Source of the DNA: JBBDKV01 sp040879165
GTDB lineage: Bacteria; Patescibacteriota; Microgenomatia; UBA1400; PJMF01
Length of the DNA: 21,786 nt
Assembly: GCA_040879165.1 (NCBI GenBank)
Contig: JBBDKV010000019.1
Location: forward strand, 1-21,786
Direction of reading: 5' to 3'
The translations under genes were made by a program, and so were the position numbers. Numbering within the stretch: position 1 is the first letter of the stretch; each line of letters begins with the position of its first letter. The notes under the pieces were generated by a model that saw only the letters and a program-made list of their open reading frames with translations, made no database searches and was not told where the DNA came from. Positions 7,671 to 14,303 of the stretch are shown piece after piece.

Positions 7671-9614
7671 ATGTACTTATTTCTCTCTTTGCTGTGGATT
7701 CTGCTAGTTTTTTTGGTCAGTACGGTTGCCTTTGGCCATTGGTTAGTTTCTCTACTATCGGGTAAATTCTCCCAACTGGAGTCACTAATTTTCGGCACAA
7801 TGCTGGCTATTGTCGTGCTAAGCTGTGGCTTTGTGCTGACGGTATCCTTATTTGGCAGCATTGGCTACTGGTTAGTGCTACTTATCAGCACACTTATTGG
7901 AGCGACGCATTGTAGAAAGCGCTTTTCACAGATTCGACAATTTTTGACACATCTCTTGAAGCTCGATCGCACTACATTTCGCACTAAACAATGGCTCACC
8001 GTACTCTTTACCTCTTTTGCAAGTGTTTCTTTAGCGAGCACCGTTTTTTTAAGTGGAGTTCAAAAAGATGGTGGATTACAGTTTCAAGAATTACACGATA
8101 GCTCGTGGCATCTGGCTTTAATCGAGTCATTACAAAAACAAATTCCTCCCACCCATCCCTCTTTTCCCAGTGTTGATTTGCAAAATTACCATTATTTTTA
8201 CGATGTGTTTTTAGCCGCATTTGCTCAGGTGACGCAGGTTTCAGCCTCAATACTCTACTTTCAGTTTTTTCCGTTGGTATTAGCAGTGTTGCTCGTTGGG
8301 AGTGCCTATATCTTAGGTAGCAAGTTGTTCTCTCACAGCGCAGGATTGTGGCTCGTTTTTTTTACCGCTTTTGGCGGTAGTTTTGCGTATCTAATCCCTT
8401 TGTTTCTGCCTGGACAAAGTTGGGGAGAGTCAAGTTTTTGGGTCAGTCAGACGTTTATCATGATGGTCAATCCGCAGATTATGCTTACTCTAACTATCAC
8501 GTTCGTCGTGTTATTTTTGTTGGCGCAGAAAGAATTAAATACTAAAGGTTGGTTGGCCCTAATTTTGCTGGTCGGAGCAAGTATTGGCTTCAAAAGCTAC
8601 GCTTGGGTCATATTGTTTGTGATTGTCGGAGTCTATTTACTGGTAGCCCTCCTTCGCACTAAAAAAATTCGCTTTTTCTGGCTTGGTGCTACACTCGGCT
8701 TGATATCAGTACCATTCGTTTGGCTTATCACTGGATTCAAGACAGGAACATTTTTTTACCATCCACTTTGGTACTTAGATTCTATGGTTGAATCTCCCGA
8801 TCGCTTAAACCACATTCAATGGAAATTTTTGGAAGATCATTATAGATCAAAAGAAAATTGGCCTCGTGTTTGGGAAATTAAGCTAAAAGAGTTGGTAGTA
8901 TTTTATGGAGGAAATCTAGGAACCCGAATCCTATTTCTTTTGTTAGCAATTCCAGCACTATATAGAAAAATACCCAGTAAAGCTCAAACTGCCCTCGCTG
9001 TTGCTGCATTGGGATTTGTTTTCAGCTCTGTTTTTCCGCTACTCTTTTTGCAAACGGGCATTGTTTGGAACTCAATACAGTTTTGGTACTACACGCTAGC
9101 ATTTGCCAACGTTGGTGCTGCGGTAGCACTTGCTATTTTTTTACAAAACAGAGGCTTGCTTATTACAGTGGCTACCATCCTTGTCATCGTGGCTGCCACC
9201 ATTCCTACCTACATCTTTGCCGTACATGATAAACTGACTGGCTTTCAAACTATTGCAGCAGAGGAAGTCTCGCTACTGAGAATGCTTGAAGAGGACAGTA
9301 AAACACTCGTCTGCCCAAGCGAGGACTCCCTCTATCACACACTGCTCATTCCAGCTTACTCAGCAACAGAAACCTATTTGGCCATGCCCGTACAGCTAGA
9401 AATTATGGAAAACGACATGAGCATGGTGGCGTCATATGAAGAAATCTTTGAAAAAAATGACATAGAGGCATTACGCACCTTGGTCAAAGAAGAAGATGTC
9501 AAGTATCTGCTCTGCAGTGATGAGCGCATGACTGAGTTTGTAGCAAAAGTGTTTGATGGAAAAAAATCTCAGGAGAGCTCAACCGACGATTGGAGTCTCT
9601 ATCAGCTGAACTAA
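7671..9614 (+). CDS. Large GT-C-like polytopic membrane protein
   Basis: 647 residues from the ATG at 7671 (an in-frame ATG at 7623 would add 16 residues but lies before the predicted transcript start). There are about 12-13 membrane helices. After the fourth helix comes an outside loop with QELHDSSWHLALIES and then an IPPTHPSFP stretch and NYHYFYD; an Asp and His followed by a Pro-Pro-His-Pro motif is typical of GT-C proteins that use polyprenyl-phosphate sugars. The C-terminal 120 residues are soluble, with LVCPSEDSLY and YLLCSDERM, and probably lie outside the membrane. I cannot assign it to a characterised subfamily. It heads the rightward block, 16 bases before the LCP gene, so transfer or assembly of the surface glycan is a reasonable inference. 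Confidence 0.82.
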   Translation: MYLFLSLLWILLVFLVSTVAFGHWLVSLLSGKFSQLESLIFGTMLAIVVLSCGFVLTVSLFGSIGYWLVLLISTLIGATHCRKRFSQIRQFLTHLLKLDRTTFRTKQWLTVLFTSFASVSLASTVFLSGVQKDGGLQFQELHDSSWHLALIESLQKQIPPTHPSFPSVDLQNYHYFYDVFLAAFAQVTQVSASILYFQFFPLVLAVLLVGSAYILGSKLFSHSAGLWLVFFTAFGGSFAYLIPLFLPGQSWGESSFWVSQTFIMMVNPQIMLTLTITFVVLFLLAQKELNTKGWLALILLVGASIGFKSYAWVILFVIVGVYLLVALLRTKKIRFFWLGATLGLISVPFVWLITGFKTGTFFYHPLWYLDSMVESPDRLNHIQWKFLEDHYRSKENWPRVWEIKLKELVVFYGGNLGTRILFLLLAIPALYRKIPSKAQTALAVAALGFVFSSVFPLLFLQTGIVWNSIQFWYYTLAFANVGAAVALAIFLQNRGLLITVATILVIVAATIPTYIFAVHDKLTGFQTIAAEEVSLLRMLEEDSKTLVCPSEDSLYHTLLIPAYSATETYLAMPVQLEIMENDMSMVASYEEIFEKNDIEALRTLVKEEDVKYLLCSDERMTEFVAKVFDGKKSQESSTDDWSLYQLN

Positions 9615-9615
9615 T

Positions 9616-9630
9616 GATAAAATTACAATA
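9616..9630 (+). promoter_or_regulatory. Extended -10-like element before the LCP gene
   Basis: TAAAAT at 9618-9623, preceded by TG at -2 relative to the spacer base (TGA before the hexamer), is followed by 7 bases and the ATG at 9631. This would give a leaderless transcript. A second hexamer, TACAAT at 9624-9629, is nearer the start than expected. Confidence 0.4.
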
Positions 9631-10767
9631 ATGATCCAAGACCCACCACACTCCACTATTCCAAATGACGCTCGAGATAAAAGTGTGTCTAAACCCGCTC
9701 AGACACTATCATTATGGCAACTACTCAGCAAAGCCACAATCCTTGCTCTCGGAATTTTTTTGGTTTTTGTAGTGATTAGTCTGCTCATTATTGGTGTTTT
9801 TGCCTATCAAAAGTACACTACTTTTTTACGGGCTGCAAATCTGACGCATGCAGAAGTACTGCAACTATATAGTGATTCCAACAATACTCAGCCTTCTGCC
9901 CAAAGTGGCAAAACAATCGTACTCATTTTAGGAGTTGATACGGTGGACAATAAGCAAGCGCCGCCACTGACAGACACCATGTTGCTCGTCAGCATTGATT
10001 CAGAAGCAAATCAATTTACCAGTTTGCCGTTGCCTCGCGACCTCTGGAGTGAAGCGTATCAGACGAAGTTTAACGCTTTGTATCACTATGGGTTTGAACG
10101 CTATCCTGCAAGACCAGAACAGTTCGTTGAAGAGGTGATTACAGAAGTGACCACCGTACCAATTGATTACACAGTGGTCATTAGTCTTGATTCAGTAGCT
10201 GAAATTATTGATCTTGCTGGGGGCTTGGAGATTGATATACCAACAGGTTTTGTTGACGAACGGTTTCCACGCTCTGACATTACCTTGGAGTCAGCCACAT
10301 CAGAAGCAGAGATATATAAAACCGTCACATTTTCAGCCGGTCAAACAGTGCTGAGTGGAGAAAGAACGCTGGAATATATACGTAGTCGCAATAGTGAAGG
10401 AGATACCGGTACCGATGAGGATCGGGGGCGCCGTCAACAATTAGTAGTTTCTAGTCTCGTTTCTCAGTTAAGTGATCCAAAGCTCTATCTTGACCGACCT
10501 GAGCTCCTTGCTCAACTGTACTTGTGGTATGACTCTAGACTAGACCAACAACTGCCTATCACTCATGCTGGCGCACTGGCTCTGCAACTACTGGCTGAAC
10601 GCACCACGCCACAATTTTCTCAACAACAACTTCCTATCTATCCAGATAGCGAACATGGTATCATTGAGAATCCACCTCTTTCTACTCAATATCAAGGACA
10701 GTGGGTCTACCAAATCCGAGATTCAGCTGATTTTAGGCAATACGTACAAGAAACATTGCTCAAATAA
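9631..10767 (+). CDS. LytR-CpsA-Psr (LCP) family glycan transferase
   Basis: 378 residues: a 30-40 residue cytoplasmic start, one membrane helix (about 35-58), then an LCP domain outside. Family marks are ILGVDTVDN near residue 98, a TDTMLLVSID stretch with the conserved Asp, SLPLPRDLW near residue 132, AEIIDLAGGLEIDIP near 190-204, LEYIRSR near 248 and the DRGRRQQ stretch near 264-270. The Arg and Asp residues bind the pyrophosphate of the polyprenyl-linked donor. LCP enzymes attach wall polymers or other glycans from the lipid carrier to the cell envelope. Placed between a GT-C-like gene and dTDP-sugar genes, it is the best candidate for the last step of the pathway encoded here. The C-terminal region (about 285-378) has an ADFRQYVQETL end common in the family. 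Confidence 0.95.
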   Translation: MIQDPPHSTIPNDARDKSVSKPAQTLSLWQLLSKATILALGIFLVFVVISLLIIGVFAYQKYTTFLRAANLTHAEVLQLYSDSNNTQPSAQSGKTIVLILGVDTVDNKQAPPLTDTMLLVSIDSEANQFTSLPLPRDLWSEAYQTKFNALYHYGFERYPARPEQFVEEVITEVTTVPIDYTVVISLDSVAEIIDLAGGLEIDIPTGFVDERFPRSDITLESATSEAEIYKTVTFSAGQTVLSGERTLEYIRSRNSEGDTGTDEDRGRRQQLVVSSLVSQLSDPKLYLDRPELLAQLYLWYDSRLDQQLPITHAGALALQLLAERTTPQFSQQQLPIYPDSEHGIIENPPLSTQYQGQWVYQIRDSADFRQYVQETLLK

Positions 10768-10788
10768 CAAAGATCCTGAAAGTATCGT

Positions 10789-11019
10789 ATGAAGCAATTG
10801 CATCTACCAAACTCCATAAGCCTGAAGGCGGTCAATAGATTGCTCGTGATCCTCATCGTTATCTTGGCGCTAACAGCCGGATACTACCATGCCGTGACTC
10901 AAGCATGGGAGCGCAGATATAACAGGTTACAAAACAGCTATGAGGAACAGGAACAGCTGCTGTTTGAAGCAACCAGCTCAGCCCAGCTAGACCAACAATC
11001 AGCAATTGAGTTTCAATAA
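10789..11019 (+). CDS. Small membrane-anchored protein with coiled-coil-like tail, unknown
   Basis: 76 residues: a basic N-terminus, one strongly hydrophobic helix (residues 18-33), then a charged, Glu/Gln-rich helix (about 38-72) that may form a coiled coil. It resembles no family I know. The layout, N-in with the tail outside, recalls small partners of envelope enzymes such as FtsB/FtsL-like proteins, but no motif supports that name. It starts 21 bases after the LCP stop, and the rmlB promoter overlaps its 3' end, so it probably belongs with the LCP gene. The ribosome binding site is weak (GAAAG, 6 bases before the ATG). Short length is the main reason for caution. Confidence 0.6.
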   Translation: MKQLHLPNSISLKAVNRLLVILIVILALTAGYYHAVTQAWERRYNRLQNSYEEQEQLLFEATSSAQLDQQSAIEFQ

Positions 11020-11050
11020 AAATAAACTACAATGTTTTGATAAGGACTCT
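11006..11050 (+). promoter_or_regulatory. Promoter and ribosome binding site of rmlB
   Basis: TTGAGT (11006-11011), 16 bases, then TACAAT (11028-11033) forms a fair sigma-70 type promoter that predicts a start near 11040. AAGGA at 11042-11046 lies 4 bases before the ATG at 11051. This supports ATG 11051 and argues against the upstream in-frame TTG at 11006. Confidence 0.5.
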
Positions 11051-12082
11051 ATGACTGATACAGGGCGGACTCTTTTAGTAACTGGCGGAGCTGGCTTTAT
11101 CGGCTCAAATTTTATCCAGTTCTGGCTCGATACATTTCCCCAGGACACTATTCGCAATCTTGATGCGCTGACCTACGCTGGCAACCTAGCCAATCTCACT
11201 GACGTAGCTGATTTGCCCAATTATGTGTTTATTGAAGGCAATATTTGTGATGCTGCTACGGTGGAGCGAGCAATGCAGGATGTTGACATTGTTGTCCATT
11301 TTGCTGCTGAATCACACGTCGATAGATCGATCACCAATCCAGCCATTTTTTTGGAAACGAACGTGCTTGGTACACACCAGTTACTGCAATCAGCGCTGGC
11401 CGCAAACGTTGGGCATTTTCACCATATTTCAACCGACGAAGTATTTGGTTCTCTCGAGCTCGACTCCCAAGCACAGTTTTCTGAAGACACCAAGTATGAT
11501 CCTCGCAGTCCCTATGCAGCCAGCAAGGCAGCTGCAGACCACTTGGTGCGCGCCTACGGTGAGACGTTTGGGCTCCAATACACCATCACCAATTGTTCTA
11601 ATAACTACGGACCTTATCACTTTCCAGAGAAGCTAATCCCCCTTGCAATCACCAACGCTATTGACGATCAACCGTTACCGTTATATGGACATGGGCTGTT
11701 TGTTAGAGATTGGCTGTATGTGGAGGATCATTGTCGAGCCATAGCGTCCGTTATTGAGCAAGGAGAGAAAAACACAACGTATCTAGTTGGAGGTATGGAC
11801 GAGGAGATTACCAACCTAGATCTACTTACGCTCATTCTGTCACTGATGGATAAACCAGACTCCCTAATCAAACAAGTTGCTGATCGACCAGGTCATGATC
11901 ACAAATATAGTGTAGACTGGAGTCACATCAACACAACTCTGGGTTGGTCGCCCAGCGTCACTTTAGAAGAAGGCTTGCAGAAAACTATTCGCTGGTATCA
12001 AGACCACCAAGATTGGTGGCGACCACTGAAAGAAGCCCAGGCAGAATATTTTGCCAAACAGTACCAAGTCGACAGGAAATAA
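11051..12082 (+). CDS. rmlB: dTDP-glucose 4,6-dehydratase
   Basis: 343 residues, the usual family length. It converts dTDP-glucose to dTDP-4-keto-6-deoxyglucose in the cytoplasm. The NAD-binding motif TGGAGFIG is at residues 11-18; HFAAESHVDRSI, the STDEVFG stretch with catalytic Thr-Asp-Glu, the YAASK catalytic Tyr-Lys pair, then NCSNNYGPYHFPEKLIP and GLFVRDWLYVEDHCRA follow in the order of the short-chain dehydrogenase family. The Asp-Glu after Thr separates RmlB from other epimerases. It is the first of three sugar genes (3-base gap to the next). A glucose-1-phosphate thymidylyltransferase (rmlA) gene, needed to make the substrate, is not in the window. Confidence 0.96.
   Translation: MTDTGRTLLVTGGAGFIGSNFIQFWLDTFPQDTIRNLDALTYAGNLANLTDVADLPNYVFIEGNICDAATVERAMQDVDIVVHFAAESHVDRSITNPAIFLETNVLGTHQLLQSALAANVGHFHHISTDEVFGSLELDSQAQFSEDTKYDPRSPYAASKAAADHLVRAYGETFGLQYTITNCSNNYGPYHFPEKLIPLAITNAIDDQPLPLYGHGLFVRDWLYVEDHCRAIASVIEQGEKNTTYLVGGMDEEITNLDLLTLILSLMDKPDSLIKQVADRPGHDHKYSVDWSHINTTLGWSPSVTLEEGLQKTIRWYQDHQDWWRPLKEAQAEYFAKQYQVDRK
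12074..12077 (+). promoter_or_regulatory. Ribosome binding site of the rmlC-like gene
   Basis: AGGA ends 8 bases before the ATG at 12086 and lies inside the rmlB 3' end. It supports this start and contrasts with the leaderless-looking first genes. Confidence 0.55.
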
Positions 12083-12085
12083 ATC

Positions 12086-12619
12086 ATGAATCTTAATCCA
12101 ACTATAGAACCTGCTTTAACTAGACAAGAATACACTGCAAAGCATGCTTTAGACGGTGTCGAGCTAGTGGAATTGAAGCTGCATGCTGATGATGGCGGCA
12201 ACTTTTTGGAGATATTTAGAGCTGAAAAAGGAATAATCAATGGCTTAAAAACTGAGTTTTCAGTAGCACAAGTCAGCGCCTCACTGATTCTTCCAGGTGT
12301 GATTAAAGCCTACCATATGCACAAGCAACAAGATGACTTGTGGTTTGTGGCTCCACAAGATCGGTTACTAGTCAACTTGCATGATCTTCGCTCTGATTCA
12401 CCAACGCATGATCAACATCAGCGATTAACCCTCGGGGGAGGCAAGGCTCAACTGCTGAGGATACCAGCTGGAATAGCGCACGGAGTTAAAAATTGCTATC
12501 AAACACCTATGCAGCTCATATATGCCACAACCAACCAATTCAACCCAAGCGACCCTGATGAATGGCGTCTCAACTGGGACCACTTTGGTCCTGAGGTTTG
12601 GGAATTAACAAAGGGCTAA
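12086..12619 (+). CDS. Divergent RmlC-like cupin, dTDP-4-keto-6-deoxyhexose epimerase family
   Basis: 177 residues with a cupin fold of the dTDP-4-dehydrorhamnose 3,5-epimerase family. Compared with classical RmlC: GVIKAYHMH takes the place of GVLRGLHYQ (the catalytic His is kept, the Arg before it becomes Lys); AGIAHGV matches the FAHGF His; YATTNQFNP matches the YKTTNFY catalytic Tyr; and NWDHFGPEVWE closes the domain. The C-terminal segment holding the Asp partner of the catalytic His in classical RmlC seems missing. It probably acts on the RmlB product in the cytoplasm, but may be a one-position epimerase or an isomerase rather than a true 3,5-epimerase. It lies between rmlB and the rmlD-like gene with gaps of 3 and 2 bases. 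Confidence 0.82.
   Translation: MNLNPTIEPALTRQEYTAKHALDGVELVELKLHADDGGNFLEIFRAEKGIINGLKTEFSVAQVSASLILPGVIKAYHMHKQQDDLWFVAPQDRLLVNLHDLRSDSPTHDQHQRLTLGGGKAQLLRIPAGIAHGVKNCYQTPMQLIYATTNQFNPSDPDEWRLNWDHFGPEVWELTKG
12611..12615 (+). promoter_or_regulatory. Ribosome binding site that sets the rmlD-like start
   Basis: AAGGG at 12611-12615 lies 6 bases before ATG 12622. It argues for this ATG rather than the in-frame TTG at 12598, which overlaps the upstream gene. Confidence 0.55.
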
Positions 12620-12621
12620 TA

Positions 12622-13506
12622 ATGCAATCACGCACCATTGCCATTACTGGTTCAAAAGGTCTGATTGGTCACCCTCTGTGCCAAAAGTTACAGGACAAGC
12701 ATCGCATTATTCCTTTAGATATTTCAGACGAAACTAGACCTGTAGATATCACCAAACTATCAACTCTTGATGCAGTGATTACACAATCTCAACCCGATGT
12801 ACTTATTCACCTGGCAGCATTTACTGATGTTAGCGCTGCCTGGGAGCAGCAAGGAGACACACAAGGCTCTGCCTACAAAGTAAATGTTCTGGGTACAGAA
12901 AATGTTGCGAAAGTTTGTAGTAAGGCAGAAATTCAAGTAGTTCATCTCTCAACTTCGTTTGTTTTTGACGGTGAAAAAAAATCTCCCTATCTTGAATCTG
13001 ATACACCAAACCCTATCGAGTGGTACGGTCAAACCAAAGCATTAGCCGAAGAAGCGATCATGCGAGAATCACAAAATTGGACTATTTTGCGGATTGATCA
13101 ACCGTTTCATCACCTTCCTTCGCCAACAAAGCCAGATCTTGCTCACACGCTTGCTACTAACATGCGGTCAAATCAGCTCCAACCACAATTTTCTGATCAT
13201 TATTTCGGTCCAACCTATATTCCAGATTTAATCTTGGTGATTGAGCAAGTAATTGAAACCTCACTCTCTGGACTATTCCATGCCACTAATAATGAATCTT
13301 GGACTAACTATGATTTCGCGACCACTATTGCGGATAGCATCGGATATGATGGAAAAATTGAAGCAAGCTTGCTCGCAGAGTACCTTAAAACAAGTCAGCG
13401 ACCATATCAAAAAAATAGTGCCCTGAACTCCAGTCATCTCTATCAAACACTCAACCAAACACCTACGAGTATCTCAGATGCCCTCAAAAAACTAAAAGGG
13501 GAATGA
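12622..13506 (+). CDS. RmlD-like dTDP-4-keto-6-deoxyhexose reductase
   Basis: 294 residues from ATG 12622. It is an extended short-chain dehydrogenase of the RmlD family: GSKGLIGHP near residues 10-18 binds NAD(P)H; QPDVLIHLAAFTDVS and NVLGTENVAKVC follow; STSFVFDG has the catalytic Ser/Thr; and WYGQTKALAEE has the Tyr-x-x-x-Lys pair. RmlD reduces the C4 keto group to give dTDP-L-rhamnose. Here the second half, which binds the substrate, differs from classical RmlD, so another deoxyhexose product is possible. It is the last gene of the rmlB/rmlC-like/rmlD-like set and is convergent with trmD. Confidence 0.85.
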   Translation: MQSRTIAITGSKGLIGHPLCQKLQDKHRIIPLDISDETRPVDITKLSTLDAVITQSQPDVLIHLAAFTDVSAAWEQQGDTQGSAYKVNVLGTENVAKVCSKAEIQVVHLSTSFVFDGEKKSPYLESDTPNPIEWYGQTKALAEEAIMRESQNWTILRIDQPFHHLPSPTKPDLAHTLATNMRSNQLQPQFSDHYFGPTYIPDLILVIEQVIETSLSGLFHATNNESWTNYDFATTIADSIGYDGKIEASLLAEYLKTSQRPYQKNSALNSSHLYQTLNQTPTSISDALKKLKGE

Positions 13507-13575
13507 TTACATTTTTTCAAAATTTTCTAAGCACTCCTAACCGACACCGAGCATACCCTCAACGCTCGCCAACTG
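13507..13575. other. Convergent gap between the deoxysugar genes and trmD
   Basis: This 69-base gap lies between two gene ends. It holds an A/T-rich stretch (TTTTTTCAAAATTTTC) and a 5-bp inverted repeat, CGAGC at 13548-13552 with GCTCG at 13564-13568. No U tract follows the repeat on either strand, so I cannot call a proper intrinsic terminator. Confidence 0.3.
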
Positions 13576-14247
13576 TCATCCTAATTTTTTTCGGTGCTGC
13601 TCTTTCCAGGCTTTGATTTCTGCATGGTTACCACTTTTTAACACTTCTGGCACAGACTTGGTTTTATAGACTTCTGGTCGTGTGTACTGAGGATATCCAC
13701 CTAATCCAGGCTCGTCATGACTTTCTCCAATAATGCTTTGTTGATTACCCATAAAGCCTGGAACGAGCCGTGACACCGCATCGGTTATATAGATAGCTGC
13801 TGGTTCGCCGCCCGAAAGCACTGCACTGCCTACCCGAATTTCCTGATCAACAATGCCTAATTCAAGCACCCGCTCATCAACACCACCATAATGCCCGCAC
13901 ACTATACCTACAGCATCAAGTTGTGCGAGCGAGCGCACGCGCTCCTGGGTGCAATCCACTCCAGTTGCACTGGTTAGCACAGTTTGAATTCGCGTTGCAG
14001 TGTTATTGGAGAGTAGTTGTTCTTTCCACTGACTAACCGCACGGTCAATTGGCTCAACTTTCATAATCATACCTGGACCACCGCCAAACGGTCGATCATC
14101 AGTGACTTGGTGCTTGTCCGTTGCGTATTGCCGAATATCAATTACAGAAAAAGAAATCAGTTTTTTATCGACTGCCTTCGCCCACAACGACTGCTCAAAA
14201 AATGAATCAAAAAAATGAGGAAATAGTGTAAACAGCGCAATCTGCAT
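13576..14247 (-). CDS. trmD: tRNA (guanine37-N1)-methyltransferase
   Basis: 223 residues from the ATG at 14247, where MQIALFTLFP matches the family start. It methylates G37 of tRNAs with S-adenosylmethionine to keep the reading frame. Motifs in order: DDRPFGGGPGMIMK, CGHYGGVDERV, VGSAVLSGGEPAA (knotted SAM site), DAVSRLVPGFMG, YPQYTRPEVY and VPEVLKSGNHAEIKAWK. The protein ends about 30 residues earlier than E. coli TrmD. The residue that aligns with the catalytic Asp before Ser-Phe/His seems to be Glu (GESHDE), although an inserted residue makes the alignment uncertain. In-frame ATGs further upstream (14256, 14316) lie within or before the -10 element and are unlikely. It stands alone on the minus strand, apart from the rpsP/rimM/rplS genes that often accompany it. 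Confidence 0.95.
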   Translation of the reverse strand: MQIALFTLFPHFFDSFFEQSLWAKAVDKKLISFSVIDIRQYATDKHQVTDDRPFGGGPGMIMKVEPIDRAVSQWKEQLLSNNTATRIQTVLTSATGVDCTQERVRSLAQLDAVGIVCGHYGGVDERVLELGIVDQEIRVGSAVLSGGEPAAIYITDAVSRLVPGFMGNQQSIIGESHDEPGLGGYPQYTRPEVYKTKSVPEVLKSGNHAEIKAWKEQHRKKLG

Positions 14248-14260
14248 ACCTGACATTGTA
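14248..14260 (-). promoter_or_regulatory. -10 element of trmD, leaderless
   Basis: On the minus strand TACAAT (14260-14255) is followed by 7 bases and the ATG at 14247. The upstream ATG at 14256 overlaps this hexamer, which is why I chose 14247 as the start. Confidence 0.5.
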
Positions 14261-14267
14261 GCAGGTA

Positions 14268-14303
14268 CTGACAGCCGACTACATTCTGAGTTACAATACT
14301 GAC
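14268..14303 (+). promoter_or_regulatory. Promoter for the 360-residue membrane-anchored protein, leaderless
   Basis: CTGACA (14268-14273), 18 bases, then TACAAT (14292-14297), 6 bases before the ATG at 14304. This is the best -35/-10 pair in the window. It shares a 56-base divergent gap with the trmD promoter. Confidence 0.6.

Noticed and set aside
7589..7861. Minus-strand open frame across the divergent gap.
   Set aside because: It runs through the promoter region and the start of the 647-residue membrane protein, and its product has low-complexity Ser/Thr composition.
11006..11050. Longer rmlB from a TTG at 11006.
   Set aside because: It overlaps the upstream small gene, adds residues not seen in RmlB, and lies inside the predicted promoter; ATG 11051 has an AAGGA before it.
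11223..11636. Long open frame inside rmlB in another frame (137 codons).
   Set aside because: It is fully covered by a certain gene with full motifs and shows no protein-like pattern of its own.
12598..12621. Longer rmlD-like gene from a TTG at 12598.
   Set aside because: It overlaps the upstream gene, and ATG 12622 has AAGGG at the right distance just before the NAD-binding strand.
13548..13568. Inverted repeat CGAGC/GCTCG as a two-way terminator between convergent genes.
   Set aside because: The stem has only 5 pairs, the loop 11 bases, and no U tract follows on either strand.
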